Assembly (NCBI GenBank): GCA_016710635.1
Contig: JADJVL010000024.1
Span: 1 to 64,000, forward strand
Reading direction: 5' to 3'
Length of the DNA stretch: 64,000 bases
Origin: Holophagaceae bacterium
Lineage (GTDB): Bacteria > Acidobacteriota > Holophagae > Holophagales > Holophagaceae
Below are positions 1 through 7,780 of the stretch, one piece after another. Below the pieces are notes generated by a model that saw only the letters and a list, made by a program, of their open reading frames with translations, was not told the DNA's origin and did no database searches. A program made the translations under genes and the position numbers. Position 1 is the first letter of the stretch; every line of letters begins with the position of its first letter.

Positions 1-1039
1 CGATCAGCTGCCAGGCCATGAGGAGGGAGGCGAGCTCGGCCTCATCCAGGGGATTCAGCTCCCAGTGGAGGACCGGAACCCCCGCCGCCTGGAGGGCCTC
101 CCGGGTCCCTTCCGCCTGGGCGCGCAGGATCTGTTGCCCGTCGAGCCCGGCCAGCCCGGGGAACGGGCACTGTTCGGGTAAGGCGCTCGGGGCCCGGTGC
201 CCATTGCCCGCGGCGGTGACCAGGACGACCCCCACGTTCCGGGGCCCGTCCAGCCAGCGCTGCAGCTGGGCGTGCTGGTCCTGGGGGCCGACGGCGCGGA
301 GGGGCGTGATGCCCCGATGGAAGCCGTCGCCACTGACTTTCCCCAGGCTTTCCGCGACGAGCTGCACCCACCACGCACCCACGGGTTCCAGGGCATTGGC
401 GTAGGGGAGCAGCACCCACTGGTCGATGGAGCGGACATAGCCTTCGGTCCAGGCCTGCGCCGTGTCGCGGACCCGCGCCCCCCAGGGGCCCGCCGATGCC
501 GCGCACTGCTCGCGCACGCCGCGGGCCGCCGCCACATACCGCGCGGGATCCAGCCCCAGCCAGGCCAGGGGGCCGGTGCCGATGGCGGTGAAGGCCGAAT
601 AGCGCCCGCCGACGCGCTCGGGAAAGGGCGACAGGGGCCAGCCTTCGGCCCGGGCGAGCCGGGCGAGGGGATTGTCGTCGTCCTGGGTGATGGCGATGGG
701 CGCGTGGCGGAGCGCGTCCCAGCCGCGCATCCCCCGCAGCCTGCCGATCCAGGTCCAGAGTTCCAGGGTCCGGCCGCTTTTCGAGGCGAACACGAGCTGG
801 TCGTCGGGCAGCAGTTCGAGGTCCACGCCTTCCGGCGAGGCCAGGGGGACGAAGCGGGCCTGCTGCTGCGCGCTGCCCAGCGCCCCGACCAGGGCCCCCG
901 CCGGAAGCAGGGAACCGCCGATGCCGGCCCAGAGCAGGCGGGAGGCCGGATCCACCGCCGGCGGCAGCGGCGCTTCGGGCCACTGCCAGGCCGACATCGG
1001 ATGGGCCTCGAGACGGGCCAGGAGGCTTGCAAAGTCCAT
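1..1039 (-). CDS. pgi: Glucose-6-phosphate isomerase, C-terminus cut by window edge
   Basis: Interconverts glucose-6-phosphate and fructose-6-phosphate in the cytoplasm. About 346 codons are visible, read leftward from the ATG at 1039; no stop is reached before base 1. The translation carries the sugar-phosphate (SIS-type) motif GIGGS at residues 39-43 and ASKSGRT at 85-91, both typical of phosphoglucose isomerase. The frame stays open with strong third-position GC throughout. A purine-rich GGAAAGG lies just upstream of the ATG. The gene is divergent from galU with 63 bp between starts, so the two sugar-phosphate genes probably share a promoter region. A bifunctional transaldolase/PGI cannot be excluded because the far end is missing. 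Confidence 0.85.
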   Translation of the reverse strand, partial: MDFASLLARLEAHPMSAWQWPEAPLPPAVDPASRLLWAGIGGSLLPAGALVGALGSAQQQARFVPLASPEGVDLELLPDDQLVFASKSGRTLELWTWIGRLRGMRGWDALRHAPIAITQDDDNPLARLARAEGWPLSPFPERVGGRYSAFTAIGTGPLAWLGLDPARYVAAARGVREQCAASAGPWGARVRDTAQAWTEGYVRSIDQWVLLPYANALEPVGAWWVQLVAESLGKVSGDGFHRGITPLRAVGPQDQHAQLQRWLDGPRNVGVVLVTAAGNGHRAPSALPEQCPFPGLAGLDGQQILRAQAEGTREALQAAGVPVLHWELNPLDEAELASLLMAWQLI

Positions 1040-1102
1040 CGGCGCCTTTCCGGGAAGGCCCCAGCTTACGCGAGGGCGGGCCGAGTGCGCGATGATGGCT
1101 CC

Positions 1103-1972
1103 ATGCGCGCCATCCGAAAAGCCATCATCCCCGTCGCGGGCCTGGGCACCCGCTTCCTGCCCGCCACCAAGGCCCAGCCCAAGGAGATGTTGCCCCTGGT
1201 GGACAAGCCCGTGATCCAGCACGTGGTCGAAGAGGCCATCCGCAGCGGCGTGGAGCACATCGTCCTGGTCACGGGACGCGGCAAGCAGGCCATCGAGAAC
1301 CACTTCGACGTCGCCTTCGAGCTCGAGGACGCCCTCGCCAAGCGGGGCAAGATGGAGGATCTGGCCCTGGTGCGCGCCATCACCGGCATGGCCTCCTTCG
1401 CCTACGTGCGCCAGGGCGAGCCCCTGGGCCTCGGCCACGCGGTCCTCTGCGCAAGGCACACCGTGGGGGACGAGCCCTTCGCCCTCCTGCTGGGGGACGA
1501 CGTCTTCGACGAAGGGGACGCGGCCCTGGACGCCCTCATCGAGGCCTTCCAGGACACCGGGAAATCCGTGGTGGGCGTCCAGGAAGTCCCCTTGGAGCAC
1601 GTGAGCCGCTACGGCATCGTGAACGCGCCCAAGGCCGCCCGGGGTCCGTGGGCGGTGGACGCCATCGTCGAGAAGCCCCGGTCCGAGGACGCCCCCAGCC
1701 GCTTCGCCGTGGTGGGCCGCTACGTCCTGACGCCCCGCATCTTCGACCACCTCGCGGCCCTGCAGCCCGGGGTGGGTGGCGAGTACCAGCTCACCGACGC
1801 CCTCGCCCGCCTCGCCGCGGATGGGGAACTGGTGGCCGCGCCCATCCCCGCCCGCCGCTATGACACCGGCAACAAGCTCGACTACCTCAAGGCCAATGTC
1901 GAGTTCGCCCTGAAGCGGCAGGATCTGCGGGAGGATTTCCTGGCTTACCTCCGCGGCGTCGTGCAGACCTAG
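1103..1972 (+). CDS. galU: UTP--glucose-1-phosphate uridylyltransferase
   Basis: Makes UDP-glucose from UTP and glucose-1-phosphate, the activated sugar for envelope polysaccharides. The 289-residue product has the nucleotidyltransferase signature GLGTRFLPATKAQPKEM at residues 13-29, followed by LPLVDKPVIQ, and GEPLGLGHAV further on, as in GalU. Length matches the family (about 290-300). ATG 1103 is chosen because the open frame upstream lacks family similarity and would run into divergent pgi. It converges on mnmG with a 14-bp gap. UDP-glucose from here and dTDP-sugars from the rml genes at 28-31 kb would both draw on glucose-1-phosphate. Confidence 0.93.
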   Translation: MRAIRKAIIPVAGLGTRFLPATKAQPKEMLPLVDKPVIQHVVEEAIRSGVEHIVLVTGRGKQAIENHFDVAFELEDALAKRGKMEDLALVRAITGMASFAYVRQGEPLGLGHAVLCARHTVGDEPFALLLGDDVFDEGDAALDALIEAFQDTGKSVVGVQEVPLEHVSRYGIVNAPKAARGPWAVDAIVEKPRSEDAPSRFAVVGRYVLTPRIFDHLAALQPGVGGEYQLTDALARLAADGELVAAPIPARRYDTGNKLDYLKANVEFALKRQDLREDFLAYLRGVVQT

Positions 1973-1986
1973 ATCCGGCGCGGTGC

Positions 1987-3870
1987 CTAGGCTGAGCGGC
2001 GCTTCTCGATCAGCAGGTGGAGCAGGGTCACCGCCGCCGGCGTGACGCCGGGGATCCGGGAGGCTTGGCCGAGGGTTTCCGGGCGGTGCTTCCTCAGCTT
2101 TTCCCGCACCTCGTTGCTGAGGCCGGTCATCGCTTCGGCGGGGAAGTCCTCCGGGATGCGGACGCCGTCCCAGTCCTTGTGGTGCAGCAGCAGCCGGGCC
2201 TCCCGCTCCCGGTAGCCGTCGTAGCGCGCTTCGAAGAGGAGCAGGTCCCGCTCCCAGGCGGGATCCCAGCCCGGCTGCGGCTCGGACCAGCCTTCCAGCA
2301 GGGCCAGGGCGCGATCCGCCAGGGGCGGCGTGACCTGCTGGCGCTTCAGGAGTTCCGCGAGGGTCATCCCGGCCTGAAGCTGCAGCCCGGCCTCCGCCGC
2401 CACCGGCCCGAAGGGCGAGGTCGGCGCGACCCAGGCCTCGGCGCACTGGACCCGCAGGGTCTCCCGGCGCCGGAGCTTCGCTTCCACCCCGGCGAGGTCG
2501 GCCTCCCCCAGGGCGCCCACCTCCCGCGCGACCTCGAGCAGGCGCCCGTCCGCCAGGTCGCAGGCGAGGCCCAGCCGGTGCTCGGCCCGGGCGGTGAGCA
2601 TGCGGTAGGGCTCGTCGGTCCCCTTGGTGACGAGGTCGTCCACCATCACGCCGATGTAGGCCTGGTCGCGGCCCAGCAGGACGGGTTCGCGCTGCTGCAG
2701 CCACCGCGCCGCATTGATGCCGGCCATGAGCCCCTGCCCCGCGGCCTCCTCGTAGCCCGTGGTGCCATTGATCTGCCCGGCGAACCAGAGGCCCTCGAAG
2801 CCGTCCACCCGCAGGTCCCGGCGCAGCTGCAACGGATCGAAGCTGTCGTACTCGATGGCGTAGCCCGGTCGCACGATCTCCGCCGCCTCGAAGCCCGGCA
2901 GGCTCCGCACCATGCGCAGCTGCACGTCCGGCGGCATGGAGGTGCTCAGGCCCGACAGGTAGATCTCGTCGAGCTCCAGGCTTTCGGGCTCCACGAAGAT
3001 CTGGTGCCGCCCCTTGTCGGGGAACTTCACGAACTTGTCCTCGATGCTCGGGCAGTAGCGCGGGCCGATGCCCTCCACGTGGCCGCCGTACATGGCGCTG
3101 CGGTGCAGGTTCTCCCGGACGGCGGCCTCGGTCTCCGGCGTCGTGTGGACGATGTGGCAGGGCACCTGGGGCTGGGGGATCGCCGTGGTGAAAAAACTGA
3201 ACGGCCGCGGCGGATCGTCGCCGGGCTGGACCTGCAGGCGGGCGAAGTCGATGCTGTCCTTCGCGATGCGGGGGCTGGTGCCCGTCTTCAGGCGCCGGCA
3301 GCGGAGTCCCAAGGCCTTGAGCTGCTCGGAGAGATGGGTGCTGGCGGGCTCCCCGGCCCGGCCCGCCTCCAGGCGGCGCTCCCCGATGAGGATCTGGCCG
3401 TTGAGGAAGGTGCCGCTGGTGAGGACCACCGCATCGCAGGGGAGGAAGGAGCCGTCGAGCAGTTCCACCCCCTGAAGGCCGCGGGTGCCCGCAGCCCAGC
3501 GGATTCCCGCCACGAGGCCCTGGGCGAGCCTGAGGCCCGGCGTGCGCTCCAGCAGGCGCCGCGCCGCGAGGCGGTACTTGACCTTGTCCGCCTGGGCCCG
3601 GGGGCCCCGCACGGCGACGCCCCGGCTTTCGTTCAGGATCCGGAAGTGGATTCCCGTGGCGTCGATGAGGCGGCCCATGGCGCCGCCCAGGGCGTCCAGC
3701 TCGCGGACCATGTGGCCCTTGCCGACGCCCCCGATGCTCGGGTTGCAGCTCATCTGGCCGATCTGGTCCAGATTCATGGTGACCAGGGTCGTGGCCACGC
3801 CCATGCGGGCGGCGATGTGCGCCGCCTCGATGCCGGCGTGCCCGCCGCCGATGACCACGATCCTCTGCAT
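1987..3870 (-). CDS. mnmG: tRNA uridine-5-carboxymethylaminomethyl(34) synthesis enzyme MnmG
   Basis: FAD-dependent partner of MnmE that installs the (carboxymethyl)aminomethyl group on wobble U34 of certain tRNAs. The 627-residue product has the FAD-binding GGGHAG at residues 8-13, the conserved CNPSIGGVGKGH block near residue 43, PRAQADKVKY, and the C-terminal helical domain ending in GVTPAAVTLLHLLIEKR. Length is normal for GidA/MnmG. The start is an ATG at 3870. No mnmE or rsmG partner lies beside it; the neighbours are galU (convergent) and a DUF2339 gene on the same strand 68 bp upstream. Confidence 0.95.
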   Translation of the reverse strand: MQRIVVIGGGHAGIEAAHIAARMGVATTLVTMNLDQIGQMSCNPSIGGVGKGHMVRELDALGGAMGRLIDATGIHFRILNESRGVAVRGPRAQADKVKYRLAARRLLERTPGLRLAQGLVAGIRWAAGTRGLQGVELLDGSFLPCDAVVLTSGTFLNGQILIGERRLEAGRAGEPASTHLSEQLKALGLRCRRLKTGTSPRIAKDSIDFARLQVQPGDDPPRPFSFFTTAIPQPQVPCHIVHTTPETEAAVRENLHRSAMYGGHVEGIGPRYCPSIEDKFVKFPDKGRHQIFVEPESLELDEIYLSGLSTSMPPDVQLRMVRSLPGFEAAEIVRPGYAIEYDSFDPLQLRRDLRVDGFEGLWFAGQINGTTGYEEAAGQGLMAGINAARWLQQREPVLLGRDQAYIGVMVDDLVTKGTDEPYRMLTARAEHRLGLACDLADGRLLEVAREVGALGEADLAGVEAKLRRRETLRVQCAEAWVAPTSPFGPVAAEAGLQLQAGMTLAELLKRQQVTPPLADRALALLEGWSEPQPGWDPAWERDLLLFEARYDGYREREARLLLHHKDWDGVRIPEDFPAEAMTGLSNEVREKLRKHRPETLGQASRIPGVTPAAVTLLHLLIEKRRSA

Positions 3871-3937
3871 GCGCCTTTGGCTCCCTGGACCCGCCCTGGA
3901 CGGGAAATTCCAGTCTCCCCGCGAAGCCCGGGCAGGG

Positions 3938-5707
3938 CTAGCCCGAAGCCTCGTCCTCAGCCCCGCCCGAGGGCGCGGACCGCGCTCCGGCCAGCAGCCG
4001 GGGAACCAGGATGAAGGCCAGTCCGCAGGCGGCGAAAGCGATGAAGAGCAGGGCCGGTCCCGAGCGCCGCAGATCCTCCAGCAGGATCTTCAGGCCCGTG
4101 CCCCCGAGCAGAAGCCACGCCACCCAGCGCAGTTCGGGCAGTTCCCAGCGCCGCGTGGCGGCGGCCAGGGCCACGGCGGCGGTGGCGAACACCACCGTGC
4201 GCAGGGTGGCCAGGGCGCCGGGACCCGCCCCGGGACCCGCACCGGGACCCGCGCCGGGGCCCAGGCTCCGTTCCACGAGGACGAGGCCCAGGCTGACGCA
4301 GGCCGCGCCCAGCAGGACCAGGAGCAGGCTGAGGTGGCCCAGGCGCACCGCACGGGTGAGCAGCCGGTCCTGATGGCCGCTCTTCCACTGGAGCATGAGC
4401 ACGCTGGCGATGGCGGCCAGGAGCAGGCACCCGCCCACCCATCCCGCGGCGGGGTCGCGGACCGGCGACGTTCCGAAGAGCAGCGTCCCGGCGTCGCCGA
4501 GAAGGCCCGAGACCCACGCCGCGCCGAAAAGGTAGGCCAGCCCGTGGGGCCGGAAGGCCTCCCGGCCGAAGCGGGCCTCGAAGAAGGCGCCGCCCACCGC
4601 CAGGGCGCAGAAGGCCAGGGCCAGCGGCATGGCGGAGAGGAGCGAGCGCAGTCCCACCCAGACGAACACCAGGGCCAGGGTCGCCCAGAAATGGAAATTC
4701 ACCCCCCGGGCCTTGCTCCGCCCCAGGAAGGCGTGGGCGACGAAGTAGGCCGCGATCCCCAGGACCAGGCTCACGGCGCCCAGGGGCGCCACCGCCGCGT
4801 GGGTGGCCCTCGCCACGAGCAGCGCGCCGCCCAGCCCCACCAGGAGGCTGGCGGCGGTCTGGGCGATCTCGAAGGGCACCACCTCCCGGCCGCGGAGGAT
4901 GGTGCGGGCGGCGAAACTGGCCAGGTAGCTTCCCACCAGGGCCAGCAGCAGCCCGATGACCTGGGCCGGGGGATCCCGGGGTTCCGGCGTCAGGGCCCGC
5001 AGCACCAGGCCCAGGGCCACGATGTCCGCCACCAGGGCCACCAGCCACCGGAGCAGGGTCCACTCCCGCTCGTAGCCCAGCCAGAGGGTGGCGAGCCCGA
5101 GGACGAGGAAGCAGAGGGCGAAGGGCAGCACCGCCCCCGTGGCGGCGAGCAGGGCGAGCCCCGTCAGTAGCGCCGCCGCGGTGAAGATCCAGGCCAGGAT
5201 CTGGTGGCCGGTCCGCCAGGCGAGGCCCAGGGAAAGGGTGGCCAGCAGGGCCAGGACCACCGCCCCCGCGCCCGGGCTGAGGAAGTGGAAGCGCTGGGTG
5301 GCTTCGAAGACGAGGGGGAAGGCGATGGCCGTCGCCGTCAGGCCGTGGAAGGTGGCGTCGCCCTTCCGCCCCTTCGACGCCGCCCATCCCGCCGCGCCGA
5401 GCCAGGCCAACGCGTAGGCCAGGCCCAGGGCCACCCCGGCGCCGGCGGCCAGGGTCCCGTTCTCCGTCAGGGCCCGCACGAGATAGGCACCGCCCAGGAC
5501 CATGAGGCTCCGCCCGGCGTGGGTCAGGAAGCCGAAGGCGTCGGTGGCCGTGGCGGGCGCCGCGTCGTCCAGGTCGGCGAAGGGATCCGGCGCCGGCGAA
5601 AGGGGAACCCGGCCAGGGCTCCTGGAGGCCAGACGCCCTTCGAGCCCCGCGAGCCGCTGCTCCAGGGCGAGGACCTGCTGTTCCAGGGCGGCGAGGCGGT
5701 CCTCCAT
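3938..5707 (-). CDS. DUF2339-type polytopic membrane protein
   Basis: A 589-residue protein. Residues 1-25 form a short coiled coil (heptads of Leu in MEDRLAALEQQVLALEQRL), a Pro/Ala linker follows, and then about 15 hydrophobic segments in close succession. This layout fits the DUF2339 family, whose function is unknown. The ATG at 5707 is chosen because the coiled coil begins there and upstream codons are low-complexity. A run of four GPGA units is encoded by a 12-bp tandem repeat around 4217-4262, between two membrane segments. The gene lies upstream of mnmG on the same strand and may be cotranscribed with it. Function cannot be assigned from sequence. Confidence 0.78.
   Translation of the reverse strand: MEDRLAALEQQVLALEQRLAGLEGRLASRSPGRVPLSPAPDPFADLDDAAPATATDAFGFLTHAGRSLMVLGGAYLVRALTENGTLAAGAGVALGLAYALAWLGAAGWAASKGRKGDATFHGLTATAIAFPLVFEATQRFHFLSPGAGAVVLALLATLSLGLAWRTGHQILAWIFTAAALLTGLALLAATGAVLPFALCFLVLGLATLWLGYEREWTLLRWLVALVADIVALGLVLRALTPEPRDPPAQVIGLLLALVGSYLASFAARTILRGREVVPFEIAQTAASLLVGLGGALLVARATHAAVAPLGAVSLVLGIAAYFVAHAFLGRSKARGVNFHFWATLALVFVWVGLRSLLSAMPLALAFCALAVGGAFFEARFGREAFRPHGLAYLFGAAWVSGLLGDAGTLLFGTSPVRDPAAGWVGGCLLLAAIASVLMLQWKSGHQDRLLTRAVRLGHLSLLLVLLGAACVSLGLVLVERSLGPGAGPGAGPGAGPGALATLRTVVFATAAVALAAATRRWELPELRWVAWLLLGGTGLKILLEDLRRSGPALLFIAFAACGLAFILVPRLLAGARSAPSGGAEDEASG
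4217..4262. repeat. 12-bp tandem repeat encoding GPGA units
   Basis: Nearly four copies of a 12-bp unit (core ccgggacccgcg) lie head to tail inside the DUF2339 coding sequence. In the protein they give consecutive Gly-Pro-Gly-Ala units in a loop between hydrophobic segments. Because the unit is a multiple of three, copy-number change keeps the frame. Confidence 0.8.
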
Positions 5708-6175
5708 GAACCTTCCTTTGGGGTGAGCGGAGACCCGCTCGGGGTTTGGGTTTGGTGCGGGGATGCGCAGGACGCTCCGTTCCAGCGGGGCTGCGCGGGC
5801 CGGCGGCTCCCACGCCGGCGGCGGGGCCAGGTGCTGGCGGTGCGGAATGGAAAGAGCGGTGGAGGTCGGAGCCAGAGTCGACTCGGGGTTCCCCCCCGTC
5901 AACGCCGCCATGCCCGCCGCGGAGGGACCCGGAGGGCCCGAGGCGGGCCCCGCCGGGGGCTGTCCCGCGCCAGATCCAAACCCAGGCTGCGACTGGATCC
6001 GCGTGGCCCAGGCCGCGGGATCGCGAAGCCCCGCGGGCCGATGGTTTCCAAGGGGACGCGCGGATGGGTCGTGACCGCGATCACCCCGCCAGTCCCGCCG
6101 GGGCGGGGATCGGCCGCCGCCCGCACCGGCCGCGGGCCCGGAGGCCCCCGGGGCGATTTGTGGAACACTGGGGGC
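5708..6175. other. Intergenic stretch, no gene recognised
   Basis: This 468-bp gap separates the divergent DUF2339 and pssA genes. Short open frames exist on both strands but all are low-complexity Pro/Ala/Gly/Arg translations without recognisable motifs. It is strongly GC-rich with many small potential hairpins, and no tRNA, riboswitch or convincing promoter was recognised. It probably holds the two divergent promoters. Confidence 0.5.
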
Positions 6176-7030
6176 ATGAAGCCACCCATGAATCCGGAGG
6201 AGCGGCGCGAACACCGTCGCGAGCTGCGCCGCCGCGCCGTGCAGCGCTCCAAGTTCGCCCTGCCTTCGGGCATCACCATGCTGTCGGTCTTCTGCGGCTT
6301 CTCCTCGGTGGTGATGTCCATCAACGCCGCCGGGGACAATCCTTCGGGCTACTTCCTCTGGGCCGCGGCCCTGCTGGTGGCCGCGGGCTTCTTCGACGGC
6401 ATGGACGGCCGGGTGGCCCGGGCCATGAACACCGCCACCGAGTTCGGCGTCCAGCTGGACAGCCTCGCGGATGTCGTCAGCTTCGGCATGGCCCCGGCGA
6501 TCCTCGCCTACCGCTATGCCTTCTTCACCCTCGGCGCCGTTGACCATCAGCTGCGCGCCGTGGGCTGGGGCGCCTGCTTCTTCTTCACCGCCTGCGGCGC
6601 CCTGCGCCTCGCCCGCTTCAACGTGCAGGTGGGCTCGGTGGATCCGCGCTTCTTCGTCGGCCTGCCGATTCCCGCCGGCGCCGCCTGCGTGGCCGCCGTC
6701 ATCCTCTGCTGGCCCCAGCCCCCCAGCGACCACCGCTTCGCCTACGCCTTCGCCGCGGAGCTCTTCCTGGTGGGCCTGCTCATGGTCAGCACGGTGCGCT
6801 TCCCCAGCTTCAAGAAAAAGCCCGCCACCCGCTCCGCCCGCTTCGGGATGCTCGTGGCCATGGTGCTGCTGATGAGCCTCTTCGTGATCTTCAAGGAATG
6901 GTTCGTGCTGGGCTTCCTCGCCCTCTTCATCACCGCCGGCATCCTCATGAACCTGGCCTGGCTGGCGGGCTGGAAAGGCGTCGAGCCGCCCCACCCGCCC
7001 CTGGCCGAAGACGAGGAGACCGTCCACTGA
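6176..7030 (+). CDS. pssA: CDP-diacylglycerol--serine O-phosphatidyltransferase
   Basis: Membrane CDP-alcohol phosphatidyltransferase that would make phosphatidylserine, the precursor of phosphatidylethanolamine. The 284-residue protein has the exact family signature DGx2ARx8Gx3Dx3D: D77, G78, A81, R82, G91, D95 and D99. Six or more hydrophobic segments and a basic N-terminus (RREHRRELRRRAVQRSK) surround it. PssA is preferred over PgsA because of the position of the signature after two N-terminal helices and the ALRLARFNVQ stretch that follows. ATG 6176 is used; ATG 6188 is an alternative. No psd gene is adjacent. Confidence 0.85.
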   Translation: MKPPMNPEERREHRRELRRRAVQRSKFALPSGITMLSVFCGFSSVVMSINAAGDNPSGYFLWAAALLVAAGFFDGMDGRVARAMNTATEFGVQLDSLADVVSFGMAPAILAYRYAFFTLGAVDHQLRAVGWGACFFFTACGALRLARFNVQVGSVDPRFFVGLPIPAGAACVAAVILCWPQPPSDHRFAYAFAAELFLVGLLMVSTVRFPSFKKKPATRSARFGMLVAMVLLMSLFVIFKEWFVLGFLALFITAGILMNLAWLAGWKGVEPPHPPLAEDEETVH

Positions 7031-7087
7031 CCGGGACAGCCGCCGAAGCCCCGGCAGCCCTCGGCTAGGGTGGAGGCAGGGGGATCC

Positions 7088-7780
7088 ATGGCCGTGCTGC
7101 TCGAAGCCCGGGGCGTGACCAAGCGTTACGGCTCGCGGGCGGTGCTCCAGTCCCTGGACGTCGCCATCGCCAAGGGGGAGCGGCTGGCGCTGCTCGGCCC
7201 TTCCGGCTGCGGCAAGACCACCCTGCTGAACCTGCTGGGGGGCCTGGACCTGCCCGACGAAGGCACCGTGCGGCTGGAGGGCGAGGCCCTGGAGGCCATG
7301 ACGGCCCCGCGGCTGGCGGAGGTCCGGCGCAGGACCTACGGCACCGTGTTCCAGTTCTTCCACCTCATCCCCACCCTGGACGCCCGGGAGAACATCGAGC
7401 TGCCCCTCCACCTGCTGGGCTGGACGCCGGCGCGCATCCAGGACCGGGCCCGGGAACTGGTGGCCGCCGTGGGCCTCGAATCCCGGGCCGCGGCCTGGCC
7501 GTCCGAACTGTCCGGGGGCGAGATGCAGCGCATCGCCGTGGCCCGGGCCCTGGCCGCCCGGCCCGCCATCCTGCTGGCGGACGAGCCCACGGGAAACCTC
7601 GACCGGGCCTCCGGCGAAGCGGTGCTGGACCTCCTCGCGCGGCTCACGGAGCAGGAGGGCACGGCCATGGTGATGGTCACCCACAGCGAAGCCGCCGCCA
7701 CCATCTGCCACCGGATCCTGCGCCTCGTGGACGGCCGCATCATTGAAGGCCGGACGGGGGAAGGCGGGGATCGCCCGTGA
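7088..7780 (+). CDS. ABC transporter ATP-binding protein (LolD/MacB-type)
   Basis: Cytoplasmic ATPase subunit of 230 residues. Walker A GPSGCGKT is at residues 37-44, the Q-loop in GTVFQFFHLIPTL, the signature LSGGEMQRIAVARAL from residue 141, Walker B ILLADEPTGNL after it, and the H-loop in MVTHS. These fit the LolD/FtsE/MacB group that drives FtsX-type permeases. The ATG at 7088 is preferred because it begins the conserved beta strand and follows a purine-rich stretch. Its stop overlaps the GTG of the permease by 4 bp, so the two are translationally coupled. Confidence 0.9.
   Translation: MAVLLEARGVTKRYGSRAVLQSLDVAIAKGERLALLGPSGCGKTTLLNLLGGLDLPDEGTVRLEGEALEAMTAPRLAEVRRRTYGTVFQFFHLIPTLDARENIELPLHLLGWTPARIQDRARELVAAVGLESRAAAWPSELSGGEMQRIAVARALAARPAILLADEPTGNLDRASGEAVLDLLARLTEQEGTAMVMVTHSEAAATICHRILRLVDGRIIEGRTGEGGDRP

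Noticed and set aside
2017..4014. Long open frame antisense to mnmG
   Set aside because: Translation is low-complexity and rich in Gln/His/Arg/Pro; it shadows a certain gene in very GC-rich DNA.
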